In this document: in pieces, positions 54,990 to 63,705 of the stretch
How positions within the stretch are numbered: the stretch's first letter is position 1
How the letters are laid out: every line of letters starts with the position of its first letter
Assembly (NCBI RefSeq): GCF_000147335.1
Contig: NC_014501.1
Coordinates: forward strand, 1,240,001-1,304,000
From: Gloeothece verrucosa PCC 7822
GTDB lineage: Bacteria; Cyanobacteriota; Cyanobacteriia; Cyanobacteriales; Microcystaceae
Direction: 5' to 3'
Length of the DNA stretch: 64,000 bases
Program-made: the position numbers and the translations under genes
The notes under the pieces: generated by a model
The model's database searches: none
Told to the model about the DNA's origin: nothing
Seen by the model: the letters and a program-made list of their open reading frames with translations, nothing else

Positions 54990-56495
54990 ATGCCCTTTCC
55001 GCGCTCCAGTGGCATTTTACTTCATCCCACCAGCTTTCCTAGTCGCTACGGTATCGGAGATCTCGGTATAGAAGCCTATCATTTTATCGATTTTTTAGTC
55101 CGTAGTGGGCAACGCTACTGGCAAATGTTGCCGCTAAATCCTCCTAGCGTGGGCAATTCTCCCTATATGAGTTTTTCGGCCATGGCGGGGAATCCTCTGC
55201 TGATTAGTCCTGATCTTCTTTTAGAAAAGGGTTTACTCAATCCGGAAGATTTACAAGACCTGCCGGAATTCCCCCTAGATTATGTAGACTTTGAGCAGGT
55301 TATTGCTTGGAAAATGCCCATCTTGCGAAAAGCCGCTCAAAATTTTGCTCACAAAGCGCCTCCTGTGATGCGGCGGAGATTTGATGGGTTTTGTCAAGGT
55401 AAAGCCCATTGGTTAGAAGATTATGCTCTATTTATGGCACTCTTAGAGTCCCAAGACCAGCCGGTTTGGACAGAATGGCCCAGCGAGTTACGTCATCGCC
55501 ATTGGGATGCTTTAGAATATGCCCGTGAGCAGTTAAAAGAGGAGATCTTTTTCCATAAATTCCTTCAGTTTGAGTTTATAGAACAGTGGTTAGAACTTAG
55601 AGGTTATACGAACACCCTAAATATTCAAATTATTGGCGATATTCCCATTTATGTAGGGCATAACAGTGCTGATGTTTGGGCTAACCCTCAAGTGTTTAAA
55701 CTTGATCCCGAAACCGGCAACCCCTTAGAAGTGGCTGGTGTTCCGCCAGATTATTTTTCAGCCACCGGTCAATTATGGGGAAATCCGCTCTATAACTGGG
55801 AACATTTACAACATACTGGGTTTGATTGGTGGGTACGTCGTGTTCGAGAAGTTCTCACTCATGTTGATCTGATTCGCATCGATCACTTCCGAGGATTAGA
55901 ATCTTATTGGTCAGTTCCCGCCGGCGAAACTACCGCAATTAATGGTCGATGGCTTAAAGCGCCTGGTTATGCTTTTTTTGATACGATTCGCGCTAAGTTA
56001 GGTAAATTACCGATTATTGCTGAAGATTTGGGGGATATTGATCAAGCGGTCTTAGATCTACGGGACCATTATGAGTTTCCGGGCATGAAGATCTTACAGT
56101 TTGCTTTTGGGGGTGGGTCGGATAATCCCTATTTACCGTTTAATGTGGAGCGTAACAGCATTATTTACACAGGAACTCATGATAACAATACCTCTAATGG
56201 TTGGTATTATGACAATGCCAATGACCACGAGAAAGGGCGTTTATATCAATATATGGGCTGTACGGGTGAATATAGCATTGCTTGGGACTTGATCCGTTTA
56301 GCTTATAGTTCTGTAGCCAATCAGGCGATTATTCCGCTACAAGATGTGTTTAGTTTGGGTTCAGATGCGCGGATGAATACCCCCGGTTTGTCTGATGGCA
56401 ATTGGGGATGGCGTTACCGCAATGAGGCGTTAATCGAAGAATATATTCATCGTCTTCGGGATATGGTGCATCTTTATGGGCGCTATCCGGGTTAA
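54990..56495 (+). CDS. malQ: 4-alpha-Glucanotransferase (amylomaltase)
   Basis: A 501-residue GH77 enzyme. The N-terminal RSSGILLHPTSFPSRYGIGD is typical, followed by the catalytic RIDHFRG (nucleophile Asp), IIAEDLGDI (acid/base Glu) and TGTHDNNTSNGW. It transfers alpha-1,4-glucan chains in glycogen metabolism. A GAGG is present 10 bases before the start. It is monocistronic and divergent from cyanophycinase. Confidence 0.97.
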   Translation: MPFPRSSGILLHPTSFPSRYGIGDLGIEAYHFIDFLVRSGQRYWQMLPLNPPSVGNSPYMSFSAMAGNPLLISPDLLLEKGLLNPEDLQDLPEFPLDYVDFEQVIAWKMPILRKAAQNFAHKAPPVMRRRFDGFCQGKAHWLEDYALFMALLESQDQPVWTEWPSELRHRHWDALEYAREQLKEEIFFHKFLQFEFIEQWLELRGYTNTLNIQIIGDIPIYVGHNSADVWANPQVFKLDPETGNPLEVAGVPPDYFSATGQLWGNPLYNWEHLQHTGFDWWVRRVREVLTHVDLIRIDHFRGLESYWSVPAGETTAINGRWLKAPGYAFFDTIRAKLGKLPIIAEDLGDIDQAVLDLRDHYEFPGMKILQFAFGGGSDNPYLPFNVERNSIIYTGTHDNNTSNGWYYDNANDHEKGRLYQYMGCTGEYSIAWDLIRLAYSSVANQAIIPLQDVFSLGSDARMNTPGLSDGNWGWRYRNEALIEEYIHRLRDMVHLYGRYPG

Positions 56496-56553
56496 TTTTG
56501 GTTGGGTTTAAGGGGAGCGCTTTTTTGCCCCGTTCCCTTACCTAACAAGGCCT

Positions 56554-56581
56554 GCCCCTCCCGGTGTCGAAGGGGTGGGGC
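56554..56581. terminator. GC-rich hairpin between malQ and the AhpD-like gene
   Basis: GCCCC-T-CCC and GGG-G-T-GGGGC form an 8-bp stem with one mismatch. malQ (plus) and the next gene (minus) converge on it. No T run on either side, so it may be a structured stop or a repeat. Confidence 0.45.
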
Positions 56582-56617
56582 TAGGCGAACAGAGCAATCC
56601 TACCCTGGCTAAATTAT

Positions 56618-57010
56618 TTAGGTGTTAAACTGCTCATCAACGGGAATTCGATAGCCATTGGCAAGGCGATTTGTGGTATTAGCCAAGGCAATGATCGCTA
56701 AGAGTTCCCCGTGTTGTTGATCGCTCATTCCCTTATTACGGGCGGCGGCGGTATGGGAGGCAATGCAGTAATCACAGCTATTGGTGACACTGACAGCAAT
56801 ATAAATCAATTCTTTGGTTAAAGGATCGAGTTCTCCGGGAGTAGTCATAATATCTTTTAGCGTCTCCCAGGTTCGCTTTAAGGTTGGGGGATGATGGGCG
56901 AGCGCTTTCCAAAAATTGTTAATGTATTCGGTTTGCCGTGTAGTACGTATGTCGTCATATACTGCTCTCACTTCATCGCTGGCGGCTTCGTATTCAATCA
57001 AGTTACTCAC
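56618..57010 (-). CDS. AhpD-like/carboxymuconolactone decarboxylase family protein
   Basis: A 130-residue protein with the CxxC motif in SCDYCIASHTAAARNKG, the redox-active pair and histidine of the AhpD family. It probably takes part in peroxide reduction or a similar thiol reaction. It is compact, with all-helix pattern (TWETLKDIMTTPGELDPLTK). It is on the minus strand and ends next to the malQ convergent hairpin. Confidence 0.92.
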   Translation of the reverse strand: MSNLIEYEAASDEVRAVYDDIRTTRQTEYINNFWKALAHHPPTLKRTWETLKDIMTTPGELDPLTKELIYIAVSVTNSCDYCIASHTAAARNKGMSDQQHGELLAIIALANTTNRLANGYRIPVDEQFNT

Positions 57011-57111
57011 TTTTGTTGCTCCGAGTGTCTAATGATCAGCCAAAACATACCATTTTTGGCAATTAATTCATAGGAGTTAAATTTTTTACGATATTTTAAG
57101 AAGATTATTTA

Positions 57112-57264
57112 GTGAATAACCAAGAGTTTAATCAAATGAAAGTAGAAGAGTATCTTTATGAAATGTTTGAAAAAATTAAGCTCCGGACTGGAATGTATTT
57201 AGTCAAATGTTCAATTCCCCATTTTATATTAATTTTCATTATCCAAATCGGAATTATAAAATAA
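57112..57264 (+). pseudogene. N-terminal remnant of a 'YLYEMFEKI-RTGMYL' family gene
   Basis: A GTG at 57112 opens a 50-codon frame that reads MNNQEFNQMKVEEYLYEMFE and KIKLRTGMYLVKCSIPHF, then turns into hydrophobic, AT-rich sequence before TAA at 57264. From memory, cyanobacterial proteins with 'E.I..RPGMYLG..SI' are longer, so this looks like a truncated and drifting copy. The rest of 57011-57826 is gene-free and includes a GC-rich GCGAAGCGAGTGCGGCTGC stretch at about 57341-57360. Confidence 0.4.
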
Positions 57265-57826
57265 TATGTTCTACGGTAATTTGTAATCGATGATTCTTGT
57301 TTTAAAACTTAATTACTTTTTTTCCAATTAGGCGGTCACAGCGAAGCGAGTGCGGCTGCATCGCCACCTTTCCCAAGCGCCTATCTGACAGTTATTCGGA
57401 CAAACTAAAAAAATGAATTACTTTTCATTATATCACGAAAAACTTTTGCAAGAGGTCTAAGGATTACAACCTAGCAAATGCTATTGAGTTTGCTCAATAA
57501 TTAAGCCAATATTAAAACAACTTTTATGTTTTTTAATACATTTTTGCAACATAGATTGATTTTCAATCTTAACTCTTTAAAATAATAGATAAGAAAGGTT
57601 TAGCCGTTAATCAAAAAGCTTAAACTTAATTAGCAATTTGCTGACTTAAGCAAACTCAATATTTTTAACAGGTTTTCGGGTTAAATTGAAAGGAGTGTGT
57701 CAAAATTTTACTCAAAAAAAAGAGCAATTAAATTTTAGCCTTAGAGATTCATAATCTTGATTTTTGGGAAAGCGATTCTTCATCGTCGCTTCAAAAAATT
57801 TTTCTTTTAGCCGTACAGTGAAGAAC

Positions 57827-58405
57827 ATGAAAAAACCTATTACATTGACAACAAACTTTGTTAGCAACCTTTCTCCCGTCTTTTGTCCCAATGGAAAATT
57901 TATAGCAACTATTGAAGAAAATAACCAAGAAAATAACCAAAAAAATCAAACTGTTATTTTATGGGATATTATTAGGGGAATAAAACTGGCTGAATTAAAT
58001 AAAGATGTGGAGCTACCAGGAATCTCACAAGTCCTATTTAGTCCTGATAGTCAATTGGTAACAACGGCTACTTATTTGACGGGAACAGTAACTTTATGGA
58101 AAATCCCCAGTGGTGAAAAAGTTCACGATTTAATTAGAGGAAATTTGGTCGCTTTTGCCGCCAAGGGAAAATTATTAATAACGGCTGATCAGCCTGTATT
58201 CGAGCCAGAAGATACGTTCAAGAAAAGTTGTATAAGAATATGGGATCTAGATGGTAAAGAGATAGATCAGCTTGAGGGGTATGATCACTATATTTATAAC
58301 TTGCAGGTTAGCCCTGATGGAAAATATTTAGCAGCACTCGATTGCCACTACAACCAAGAAACCGGTTTTTTAAGGCTGTGGGATATCTCTTGTTATTGGA
58401 GTTAA
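57827..58405 (+). CDS. WD40-repeat protein, 192 residues
   Basis: Start at ATG 57827 (MKKPITLTTN), as an upstream TTG adds only basic residues. The protein has about four WD-type blades: VFCPNGKFIATIEENN.., ILWDIIRGIKLAEL, VLFSPDSQLVTTATY.., LWKIPSGEKVHDL, IRIWDLDGKEIDQLEG and VSPDGKYLAALDCHYN. A full propeller needs seven, so it may be a fragment or dimerise. It is 137 bases upstream of the lysozyme-like gene on the same strand and shares its AT-rich codon use. A WD40 protein at the head of a hydrolase run could be a scaffold or an immunity-type partner; this is inference. Confidence 0.7.
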   Translation: MKKPITLTTNFVSNLSPVFCPNGKFIATIEENNQENNQKNQTVILWDIIRGIKLAELNKDVELPGISQVLFSPDSQLVTTATYLTGTVTLWKIPSGEKVHDLIRGNLVAFAAKGKLLITADQPVFEPEDTFKKSCIRIWDLDGKEIDQLEGYDHYIYNLQVSPDGKYLAALDCHYNQETGFLRLWDISCYWS

Positions 58406-58542
58406 AACAAATATCTTTTCAACTCCATTTTGAGCCAACACAGTAATTCATGTTCAAGAAATAAACGAGGTTCAACAGTTATCATTCAATCTGTCCAAGA
58501 CACAGTTGAATATTTAAATTAAAACTTAAAAAAGGAAACTTT

Positions 58543-59547
58543 ATGCTGCAAATTACCATTCCCAATAATAATGCTCATTTTGATTTACACAAAGCTGCTA
58601 CTTTTCAAGGAACAGCCACTAATGGAATAATTACCGTGAAATTGGTGGCTGATGACAAATGGCCACTGGGAAATGCGAATGTTGATCCCAATGGTAATTG
58701 GTCAATTATTTATTCGGGATTCACTCAAGCTGGAAACCGCCAAATCACTGCTATTGGCTTTGATAGTTCAAATCAACAACAGACCTCTACTAGCATTAAT
58801 ATTGTGGTTTCAGCCCAACTTGACAGAATTATTCAGGCCGCAGCAAGCTCGGAAATTGCTGATTACAACTGGCATCAACGAGGTATAGCACCCATTGGCT
58901 ATATAAAAGGAATGGCATTGGTTTACGGGCGAGTCTACTGCAAGCTAAAAGCAGGGGATGCTGCGGCGAAAGAAATGGCTAAAGCCAATACAGGAAATAC
59001 TGAGAAAGACGCTTTAGCACACTATGCTCAAATATTCCAAAATGTTGGAATGAATAATGATACCCCTGGGGTCGATACACTCAGACATTTGTTTGTACTT
59101 TTAATCGGCCTGGGAATGCGAGAAAGTTCTGGAAAATATTGTGAAGGGCGAGACTTATCGGCAGACAACGTCACGGCGGAAACTGCCGAAGCCGGACTTT
59201 TCCAGACCAGCTACAATGCCCGAAGTGCAAATCCTTTGCTGCCTCAATTGTTTCAGCAGTATTTAACTAATCCATCTGGGTTTGTTGAAGTTTTTAAGGA
59301 AGGTGTTACTTGCTCTAATTCAAACTGGGAAAATTTTGGAGAGGGTCAAGGAAAAGAATTTCAACGCTTATCGAAGGCTTGCCCAGCATTTGCGGCAGAA
59401 TTCGCCGCAGTGGGATTAAGAAATCTTCGCAAACATTGGGGGCCGATCAATACTAAAGAGGCAGAGATCCTCCCTGAAGCTAATACCCTGCTGTTAGAGG
59501 TTCAAAAAATTGTTGATGAATTTAATCTTTGTCCCATACTCCATTAA
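58543..59547 (+). CDS. Ig-like domain plus lysozyme-like protein
   Basis: A 334-residue protein preceded by AAAGGAAAC. The first 90 residues are an Ig-like fold (ITIPNNNAHFDLHKAATFQG, then ITVKLVADDKWPLGNANVDP) of the type that carries bacterial surface or effector domains. The rest looks like a lysozyme/transglycosylase: GMRESSGKYCEG with a probable catalytic E194, then AEAGLFQTSYNA (217-228). This parallels the 'E...GLMQ' arrangement of SLT-type enzymes. No signal peptide is present. It is the first clear enzyme of the three-gene hydrolase set. Confidence 0.7.
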   Translation: MLQITIPNNNAHFDLHKAATFQGTATNGIITVKLVADDKWPLGNANVDPNGNWSIIYSGFTQAGNRQITAIGFDSSNQQQTSTSINIVVSAQLDRIIQAAASSEIADYNWHQRGIAPIGYIKGMALVYGRVYCKLKAGDAAAKEMAKANTGNTEKDALAHYAQIFQNVGMNNDTPGVDTLRHLFVLLIGLGMRESSGKYCEGRDLSADNVTAETAEAGLFQTSYNARSANPLLPQLFQQYLTNPSGFVEVFKEGVTCSNSNWENFGEGQGKEFQRLSKACPAFAAEFAAVGLRNLRKHWGPINTKEAEILPEANTLLLEVQKIVDEFNLCPILH

Positions 59548-59618
59548 CTAACTTCAAGCTATTTTCAACAAGTTTGTAGTTTCCGTCTTATTTAAGAATT
59601 TTAAAAAGGTCTAGAATT

Positions 59619-60434
59619 ATGGTAAATCCAGGTAACTTTTTCATTAGAGTTAAGCCCGAACAAGGCCAGACAACGATCAAATATTCTCCTGAATATCAAG
59701 CTTCTGAGATTGCCGATCCTAATCTAAAATTTGATCTTAATCAATCTCAATGTTTAGAAATAAATTGGTTTGATAATGTGGAATATCATTACAAATTTGA
59801 ACTTAAAGAACCTATTAAGGGTCGTTATAATTGGTATGCGTTTCAAGGTCACGTTGAGATTGATAACGATGAGACTGAAAAAAAAGTTGATGAAAGTGGA
59901 GTCATTCTTAATGTTCCTTATTTTCCCCAAAATGATAATACGATTCGTCCTTTCCAAACTTGTAATATGACTTCGGCTGCTATGGTTGTAGAGTTTTTCT
60001 ATCCTGGTACTGATGCCCATACCCCCGGCCAATTAGAAGATGCCATGACTAAATATTGTGTAGCTAACTGGGGTTATGACTCTATTTATTATCACCCTCA
60101 TATTGTAGATACTTTGAAGCACTGGAATGTTAAAAGCACTTTTAACACGACAACTCCTTTCAGCAAAATTCAGAAACATCTTGATAGCGGAAAACCCGTT
60201 ATCTATTCGGGAAAATTTACCAATTCCGGACACATTATTGTACTGCGCGGATATGATTCCACTGGCTTCTGGGTTAATGATCCTTGGGGTGAATGGTTCA
60301 GTTGGGGTTATGATAAGAATGCCCCACCCAACATGAATAAAGGAGCAAAGCTGCATTATTCTTATCAAATGATGGGACGATTAAGTTATTCTGGCAGCCA
60401 AACCGGATGGGCACATCTTTGTGAAAAAACCTAA
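59619..60434 (+). CDS. C39-like cysteine peptidase with an N-terminal accessory domain
   Basis: A 271-residue protein. Residues 7-82 form a small beta domain (KFDLNQSQCLEINWFD.., ELKEPIKGRYNWYAFQGHVE) that is shared with the next gene. The rest is a papain-like C39_2 peptidase: Q113 and C115 (PFQTCNMTSAAM), H205 (NSGHIIVLRGYD) and D221 (VNDPWGEW). It should cleave peptide or isopeptide bonds; the substrate is unknown. No signal peptide or transporter gene is present. It is 71 bases downstream of the lysozyme-like gene. Confidence 0.85.
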   Translation: MVNPGNFFIRVKPEQGQTTIKYSPEYQASEIADPNLKFDLNQSQCLEINWFDNVEYHYKFELKEPIKGRYNWYAFQGHVEIDNDETEKKVDESGVILNVPYFPQNDNTIRPFQTCNMTSAAMVVEFFYPGTDAHTPGQLEDAMTKYCVANWGYDSIYYHPHIVDTLKHWNVKSTFNTTTPFSKIQKHLDSGKPVIYSGKFTNSGHIIVLRGYDSTGFWVNDPWGEWFSWGYDKNAPPNMNKGAKLHYSYQMMGRLSYSGSQTGWAHLCEKT

Positions 60435-60542
60435 GAGTTTAATATTAGTGTTCAAGGTTAGTTATGTTTGAGCCTGGAAGCTATGCTTAAAAAGCAAAAA
60501 GCCAAATTTACTTAATGTTAAATATTAAAGGACATTCTAGGG

Positions 60543-61466
60543 ATGAATACGAAAATCAAGGCAATTGTTAATACCGTTATTAAGCAATCAACGTTTGATA
60601 GTACACAGATTGCAGACCCTCTCCAAAAATTCTCTTTAGCCAAAGGAGATGAACTTGAGATTAAAAGCTACGAATTGGCGACCAACAATCACTGGAAACT
60701 TCAACTAATCTCGCCGGTTCAAAATGTAACCCAATGGTTTGCCTTTATTCCTGATGTAACTATTTCTGATTTCAATGAATACACCAAAGCTCTTTATCCA
60801 GGTTTGGTATTGGATGCTTATAAAAATATCATACACGCTTTAATAAAACCCGATCTACCTTTGCTCGAACATGATGGGCGCAAGCTATTTGAACAGGGAA
60901 TACTCCCAATATTGCAATCAAGTAATACCTTTAAACAAGCAACAGACGAAGGTGAACAAAAATTAGCCAAGTTAGTGGCTCATAACCAGGATCAATACGG
61001 AATTCATAAGGCTCCGTGTGCTTACTCCGTGTCCTGTGTCATGAAATATATTGCACAAAAATTGGGATTTACGCAAATAATGAACCTTTTCGAAAATCCC
61101 TCGAACTTAAATTGTGTTCAGGTCACTGGTGTTGAGATAATGCTACGCCGTCTGGGTTTTAATTACTTTCTTAAAAAAGACTATTTAGCACCTCGCGGTG
61201 CAATAGGGGCTAGAGCGCCTCGCAATAGCAACGATGAATCTGGACATATTTACTTCATCACCAAAGATGGGGCAAAACGTACCCAGTTCCCAAACCCAGG
61301 TCAAGGGAATGACCCACCCGAAACGGGAACAAACGGTCCAGACTGGATGATTAAGGATCTTCATGCCGAAAACCTTCATTTTTTCGATCATGTTTATATT
61401 CAATGGCAAAATGGCTACACCGATGGCTTTTGGCTGCCTACAGGGATTTACCCCCTTCAAAGGTAA
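60543..61466 (+). CDS. Cysteine-hydrolase-like protein sharing the accessory domain
   Basis: A 307-residue protein. Its first 75 residues repeat the beta domain of the previous gene (QIADPLQKFSLAKGDELEI, NHWKLQLISPVQN, WFAFIPDVTI). The second half has HKAPCAYSVSCVMKYIAQKLG (C159) and later ESGHIYFITKDG (H235), in the order and spacing of a CHAP/NlpC-type amidase or papain fold; a third residue cannot be identified by eye. It ends next to a large hairpin. No signal peptide. The enzymatic assignment is tentative. Confidence 0.6.
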   Translation: MNTKIKAIVNTVIKQSTFDSTQIADPLQKFSLAKGDELEIKSYELATNNHWKLQLISPVQNVTQWFAFIPDVTISDFNEYTKALYPGLVLDAYKNIIHALIKPDLPLLEHDGRKLFEQGILPILQSSNTFKQATDEGEQKLAKLVAHNQDQYGIHKAPCAYSVSCVMKYIAQKLGFTQIMNLFENPSNLNCVQVTGVEIMLRRLGFNYFLKKDYLAPRGAIGARAPRNSNDESGHIYFITKDGAKRTQFPNPGQGNDPPETGTNGPDWMIKDLHAENLHFFDHVYIQWQNGYTDGFWLPTGIYPLQR

Positions 61467-61563
61467 CGCTCTTAATGCCTTACACATTTCCTTGACTCAA
61501 GAAGCCTAGTAGAATTTGAATTTTGAGAAATTTTTCGATGCCTTCTAGCTAGAAGTCGCTTTA

Positions 61564-61607
61564 AAAATGTTCCCAATCTGAAATTTTTCGGGATTTGGGA
61601 GCATTTT
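61564..61607 (+). terminator. Large hairpin at the end of the hydrolase cluster
   Basis: AAAATG-T-TCCCAA and TTGGGA-G-CATTTT pair over 13 positions (one wobble), with inner GAAA/TTTC pairing. The arm is 97 bases past the stop of the last cluster gene. A T-rich stretch is part of the stem, so it would behave as a bidirectional terminator. It supports the genes as one transcription unit. Confidence 0.65.
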
Positions 61608-61737
61608 CAAGAGCTTAACAGAGAAATTCAAGGAAAAACATTCTTGAAAAACGGTAAAATTACTGTCAGCTAGTAGAGCTTGTATTCCTTGAATATTGCG
61701 GTTTCTATTTTCAGTATCTCAACCTACAAAATAATAT

Positions 61738-61789
61738 TAGCCCGCGTAGGCGGGCTTTGTTCGTATAGCCACACCCTTCAGGGTGTAGG
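61738..61789. repeat. Dispersed double-hairpin repeat, copy 2
   Basis: AGCCCGC-GTAG-GCGGGCT (61739-61756) and CACCCT-TC-AGGGTG (61772-61785), same order and spacing as in 15624-15675, with the linker TTGTTCGTATAGCCA in place of TTGCCCGTGTAGCTG. It lies between the hydrolase cluster and the NifX-like gene. The 61467-61823 stretch holds no gene. Confidence 0.8.
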
Positions 61790-61823
61790 TGGATGTAGAT
61801 TTATATGGGTTTATATAGGTTTA

Positions 61824-62189
61824 TCAGCAACTTCCATCATCTTTATGAGGAGTTGGGGCGACAGTGGGTAAAGTGCCCTGAAGAACCCCATTAATAGCCG
61901 CTACTGGGTCAGTTTCGCTGGTAATATAGACGGTAATTCCCCGACGACTCAAACGTTCTTTTAACCCTTCTCCTGCCTCTCCTGTAATGAGAATCGTTTG
62001 ATCGAGTCGGTGAGGGGTTGTATCATCTAGGTGAAGGTCATGAAAAGTCGGCTCTGTTTCGGGAACTTCTAATTTTTCCAGCAAGACCGGTTTACTCTCT
62101 TGACTGGCTTCATAGATGAGAAAGTTGCGAGCGCGACCTGTTTTACCGCCAATCGTTTCAAAATTTTGGCTAACAACAGCAAATTTCAT
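61824..62189 (-). CDS. NifX/NifB-like (dinitrogenase cofactor domain) protein
   Basis: A 121-residue protein with the NifX-type fold: KFAVVSQNFETIGGKTGRAR at the start, PTFHDLHLDDTTPHRLDQTI, LITGEAGEGLKERLSRRGI. The family binds iron-molybdenum cofactor precursors in nitrogenase maturation, but relatives without nif genes are widespread, so nitrogen fixation should not be inferred from it alone. The C-terminus (HKDDGSC) ends in a cysteine. No nif genes are in the window. Confidence 0.85.
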   Translation of the reverse strand: MKFAVVSQNFETIGGKTGRARNFLIYEASQESKPVLLEKLEVPETEPTFHDLHLDDTTPHRLDQTILITGEAGEGLKERLSRRGITVYITSETDPVAAINGVLQGTLPTVAPTPHKDDGSC

Positions 62190-62295
62190 TGCTCATCTAT
62201 CCTTTTAATTCCGCTACTTCCATCTTAGCATTGGATTTCTTCAGCTTAACGCCAATTATGTTAGAGTATCCTAACCAACTCGAGCAAGAAGGCTT

Positions 62296-62946
62296 ATGTC
62301 TGAGCAAAATTTTCCCAATCCTCTTAATCCCTACCCGTTAGAACATTACAAACGGTTATGCTTTCTCAAAAACATCATTAAAAACCCTAACATTATCATT
62401 GGTGACTTTACTTATTATGATGATTTCGAGAATCCTGAAAACTTTGAAAAAAACGTGCTTTACCACTTTGATTTTATCGGAGATAAATTAATCATCGGCA
62501 AATTTTGTGCCCTTGCGAGTGATGTTAAATTTATTATGAATGGCGGCAACCATCAGCTTAATTATTTTACCAGTTATCCGTTTTCAATTTTCGGTCAAGC
62601 CTGGGAAAAAGCAGAACCCGATTCCTGGCCTTACAAAGGAGATACCATCATAGGTAATGATGTATGGATTGGCTATAATGCTGTGATTATGCCGGGAGTA
62701 ACCGTAGGAGATGGGGCAATTATTGGCGCTAAGGCAGTGGTGACTAAAAATGTTGAACCTTATACCATTGTTGCCGGAAATCCCGCCCAACCGATTAAAA
62801 AACGTTTTGAGGATGAGGTAATTGATATTTTGCTTAAACTGCAATGGTGGGATTGGGAAATAGCGAAAATAACTGAACATTTATCTATTCTTTCTAGCAA
62901 TGATTTTTCCGCTTTACAAGCACTAATTAAAGATGACTTCAATTAG
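62296..62946 (+). CDS. Hexapeptide-repeat O-acetyltransferase (Vat/CatB-like)
   Basis: A 216-residue left-handed beta-helix acetyltransferase: FTYYDDFENPENFEKNVLYH, LIIGKFCALASDVKFIMNGG.NH, then the hexapeptide-rich IIGNDVWIGYNAVIMPGV and AIIGAKAVVTKNV, and the NPAQPIKKRF end. It is of the xenobiotic acetyltransferase type (streptogramin or chloramphenicol) with the conserved catalytic-type His in GGNHQ, but in cyanobacteria such enzymes often modify sugars. It overlaps the glycosyltransferase gene by 14 bases, so a surface-sugar role is more likely than drug resistance. Confidence 0.93.
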   Translation: MSEQNFPNPLNPYPLEHYKRLCFLKNIIKNPNIIIGDFTYYDDFENPENFEKNVLYHFDFIGDKLIIGKFCALASDVKFIMNGGNHQLNYFTSYPFSIFGQAWEKAEPDSWPYKGDTIIGNDVWIGYNAVIMPGVTVGDGAIIGAKAVVTKNVEPYTIVAGNPAQPIKKRFEDEVIDILLKLQWWDWEIAKITEHLSILSSNDFSALQALIKDDFN

Positions 62947-63619
62947 CCTTATTATTCCCGTTTTAAATGAAGCCTCTACTCTGGAAAAAACCGTTTTAAG
63001 ACTCTTAGATGATACAGAAATAGAAATTATCGTTGTCGATGGAGGTAGTCAGGATGAAACCGTTAAAATATCCCAAGCTTTAGGGGTAAAAGTCTTCTGT
63101 TGTAACCAAACTGGTCGCGCCCATCAGATGAATATAGGGGCATCAACAGCAACAGGAGAAATTCTTATATTCTTACACGCTGATACTATTCTTCCGCAAG
63201 ATTATAAACATTGGGTTAAGACTACTTTATCTAATCCTAAAATTATTGCCGGGGCGTTTGAATTAAAGATTGATAGCGAGAAACTGTCTTTAAGATTAGT
63301 TGAAGCAATGGTTAATTTGAGGTCGCGTTTTCTATCTCTTCCTTATGGCGATCAAGCTTTTTTTCTCTATGCTTCTGTTTTTCGAGACATGGGAGGTTTT
63401 GCTAATATGCCCATTATGGAAGATTATGAGTTTATTCAACGCTTGCGGCGCAAAGGAAAAATTTCTATTGCACCTGTATCAGTCATAACATCAGATCGTC
63501 GTTGGCGAAAATTAGGGGTTATTAAGACAACTTTAATCAATCAATTAATTATTATTGGCTATTATTTAGGAATTTCTCCAGATCGGTTAGCGGCTTTTTA
63601 CCGAAGACAACCCAAATAA
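62933..63619 (+). CDS. Glycosyltransferase family 2 (TIGR04283-like)
   Basis: A 228-residue GT-A enzyme: SLIIPVLNEASTLEKTV, VVDGGSQDETVKIS, ILIFLHADTILP (DxD-like HAD), AGAFELKID and FGDQAF-like YGDQAFFLY, then MEDYEFIQRLRRKGK and a C-terminal hydrophobic helix. Such enzymes add a sugar or glycerol-type group to lipids or glycans. It is translationally coupled to the acetyltransferase (14-base overlap). Confidence 0.92.
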   Translation: MTSISLIIPVLNEASTLEKTVLRLLDDTEIEIIVVDGGSQDETVKISQALGVKVFCCNQTGRAHQMNIGASTATGEILIFLHADTILPQDYKHWVKTTLSNPKIIAGAFELKIDSEKLSLRLVEAMVNLRSRFLSLPYGDQAFFLYASVFRDMGGFANMPIMEDYEFIQRLRRKGKISIAPVSVITSDRRWRKLGVIKTTLINQLIIIGYYLGISPDRLAAFYRRQPK

Positions 63620-63705
63620 ACTGCACCTTGGCCCGAAAAAAACCTGTTTCCATCTAAAACAATTTTTTCGGTGGGTGGAGTGAGAACCTTGCCAGTCATG
63701 AATAG

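Noticed and set aside
61680..61871. A 63-codon plus-strand frame across the double-hairpin repeat
   Set aside because: It is made of repeat sequence and overlaps the end of the NifX-like gene; no domain or ribosome-binding site.
61824..62189. NifX-like gene as a sign of a nitrogenase cluster
   Set aside because: No other nif gene is present, and the family is found in strains that do not fix nitrogen.
62296..62946. Antibiotic resistance by the Vat/CatB-like acetyltransferase
   Set aside because: It overlaps a glycosyltransferase gene and belongs to a family in which most chromosomal members modify sugars; resistance cannot be claimed from sequence.
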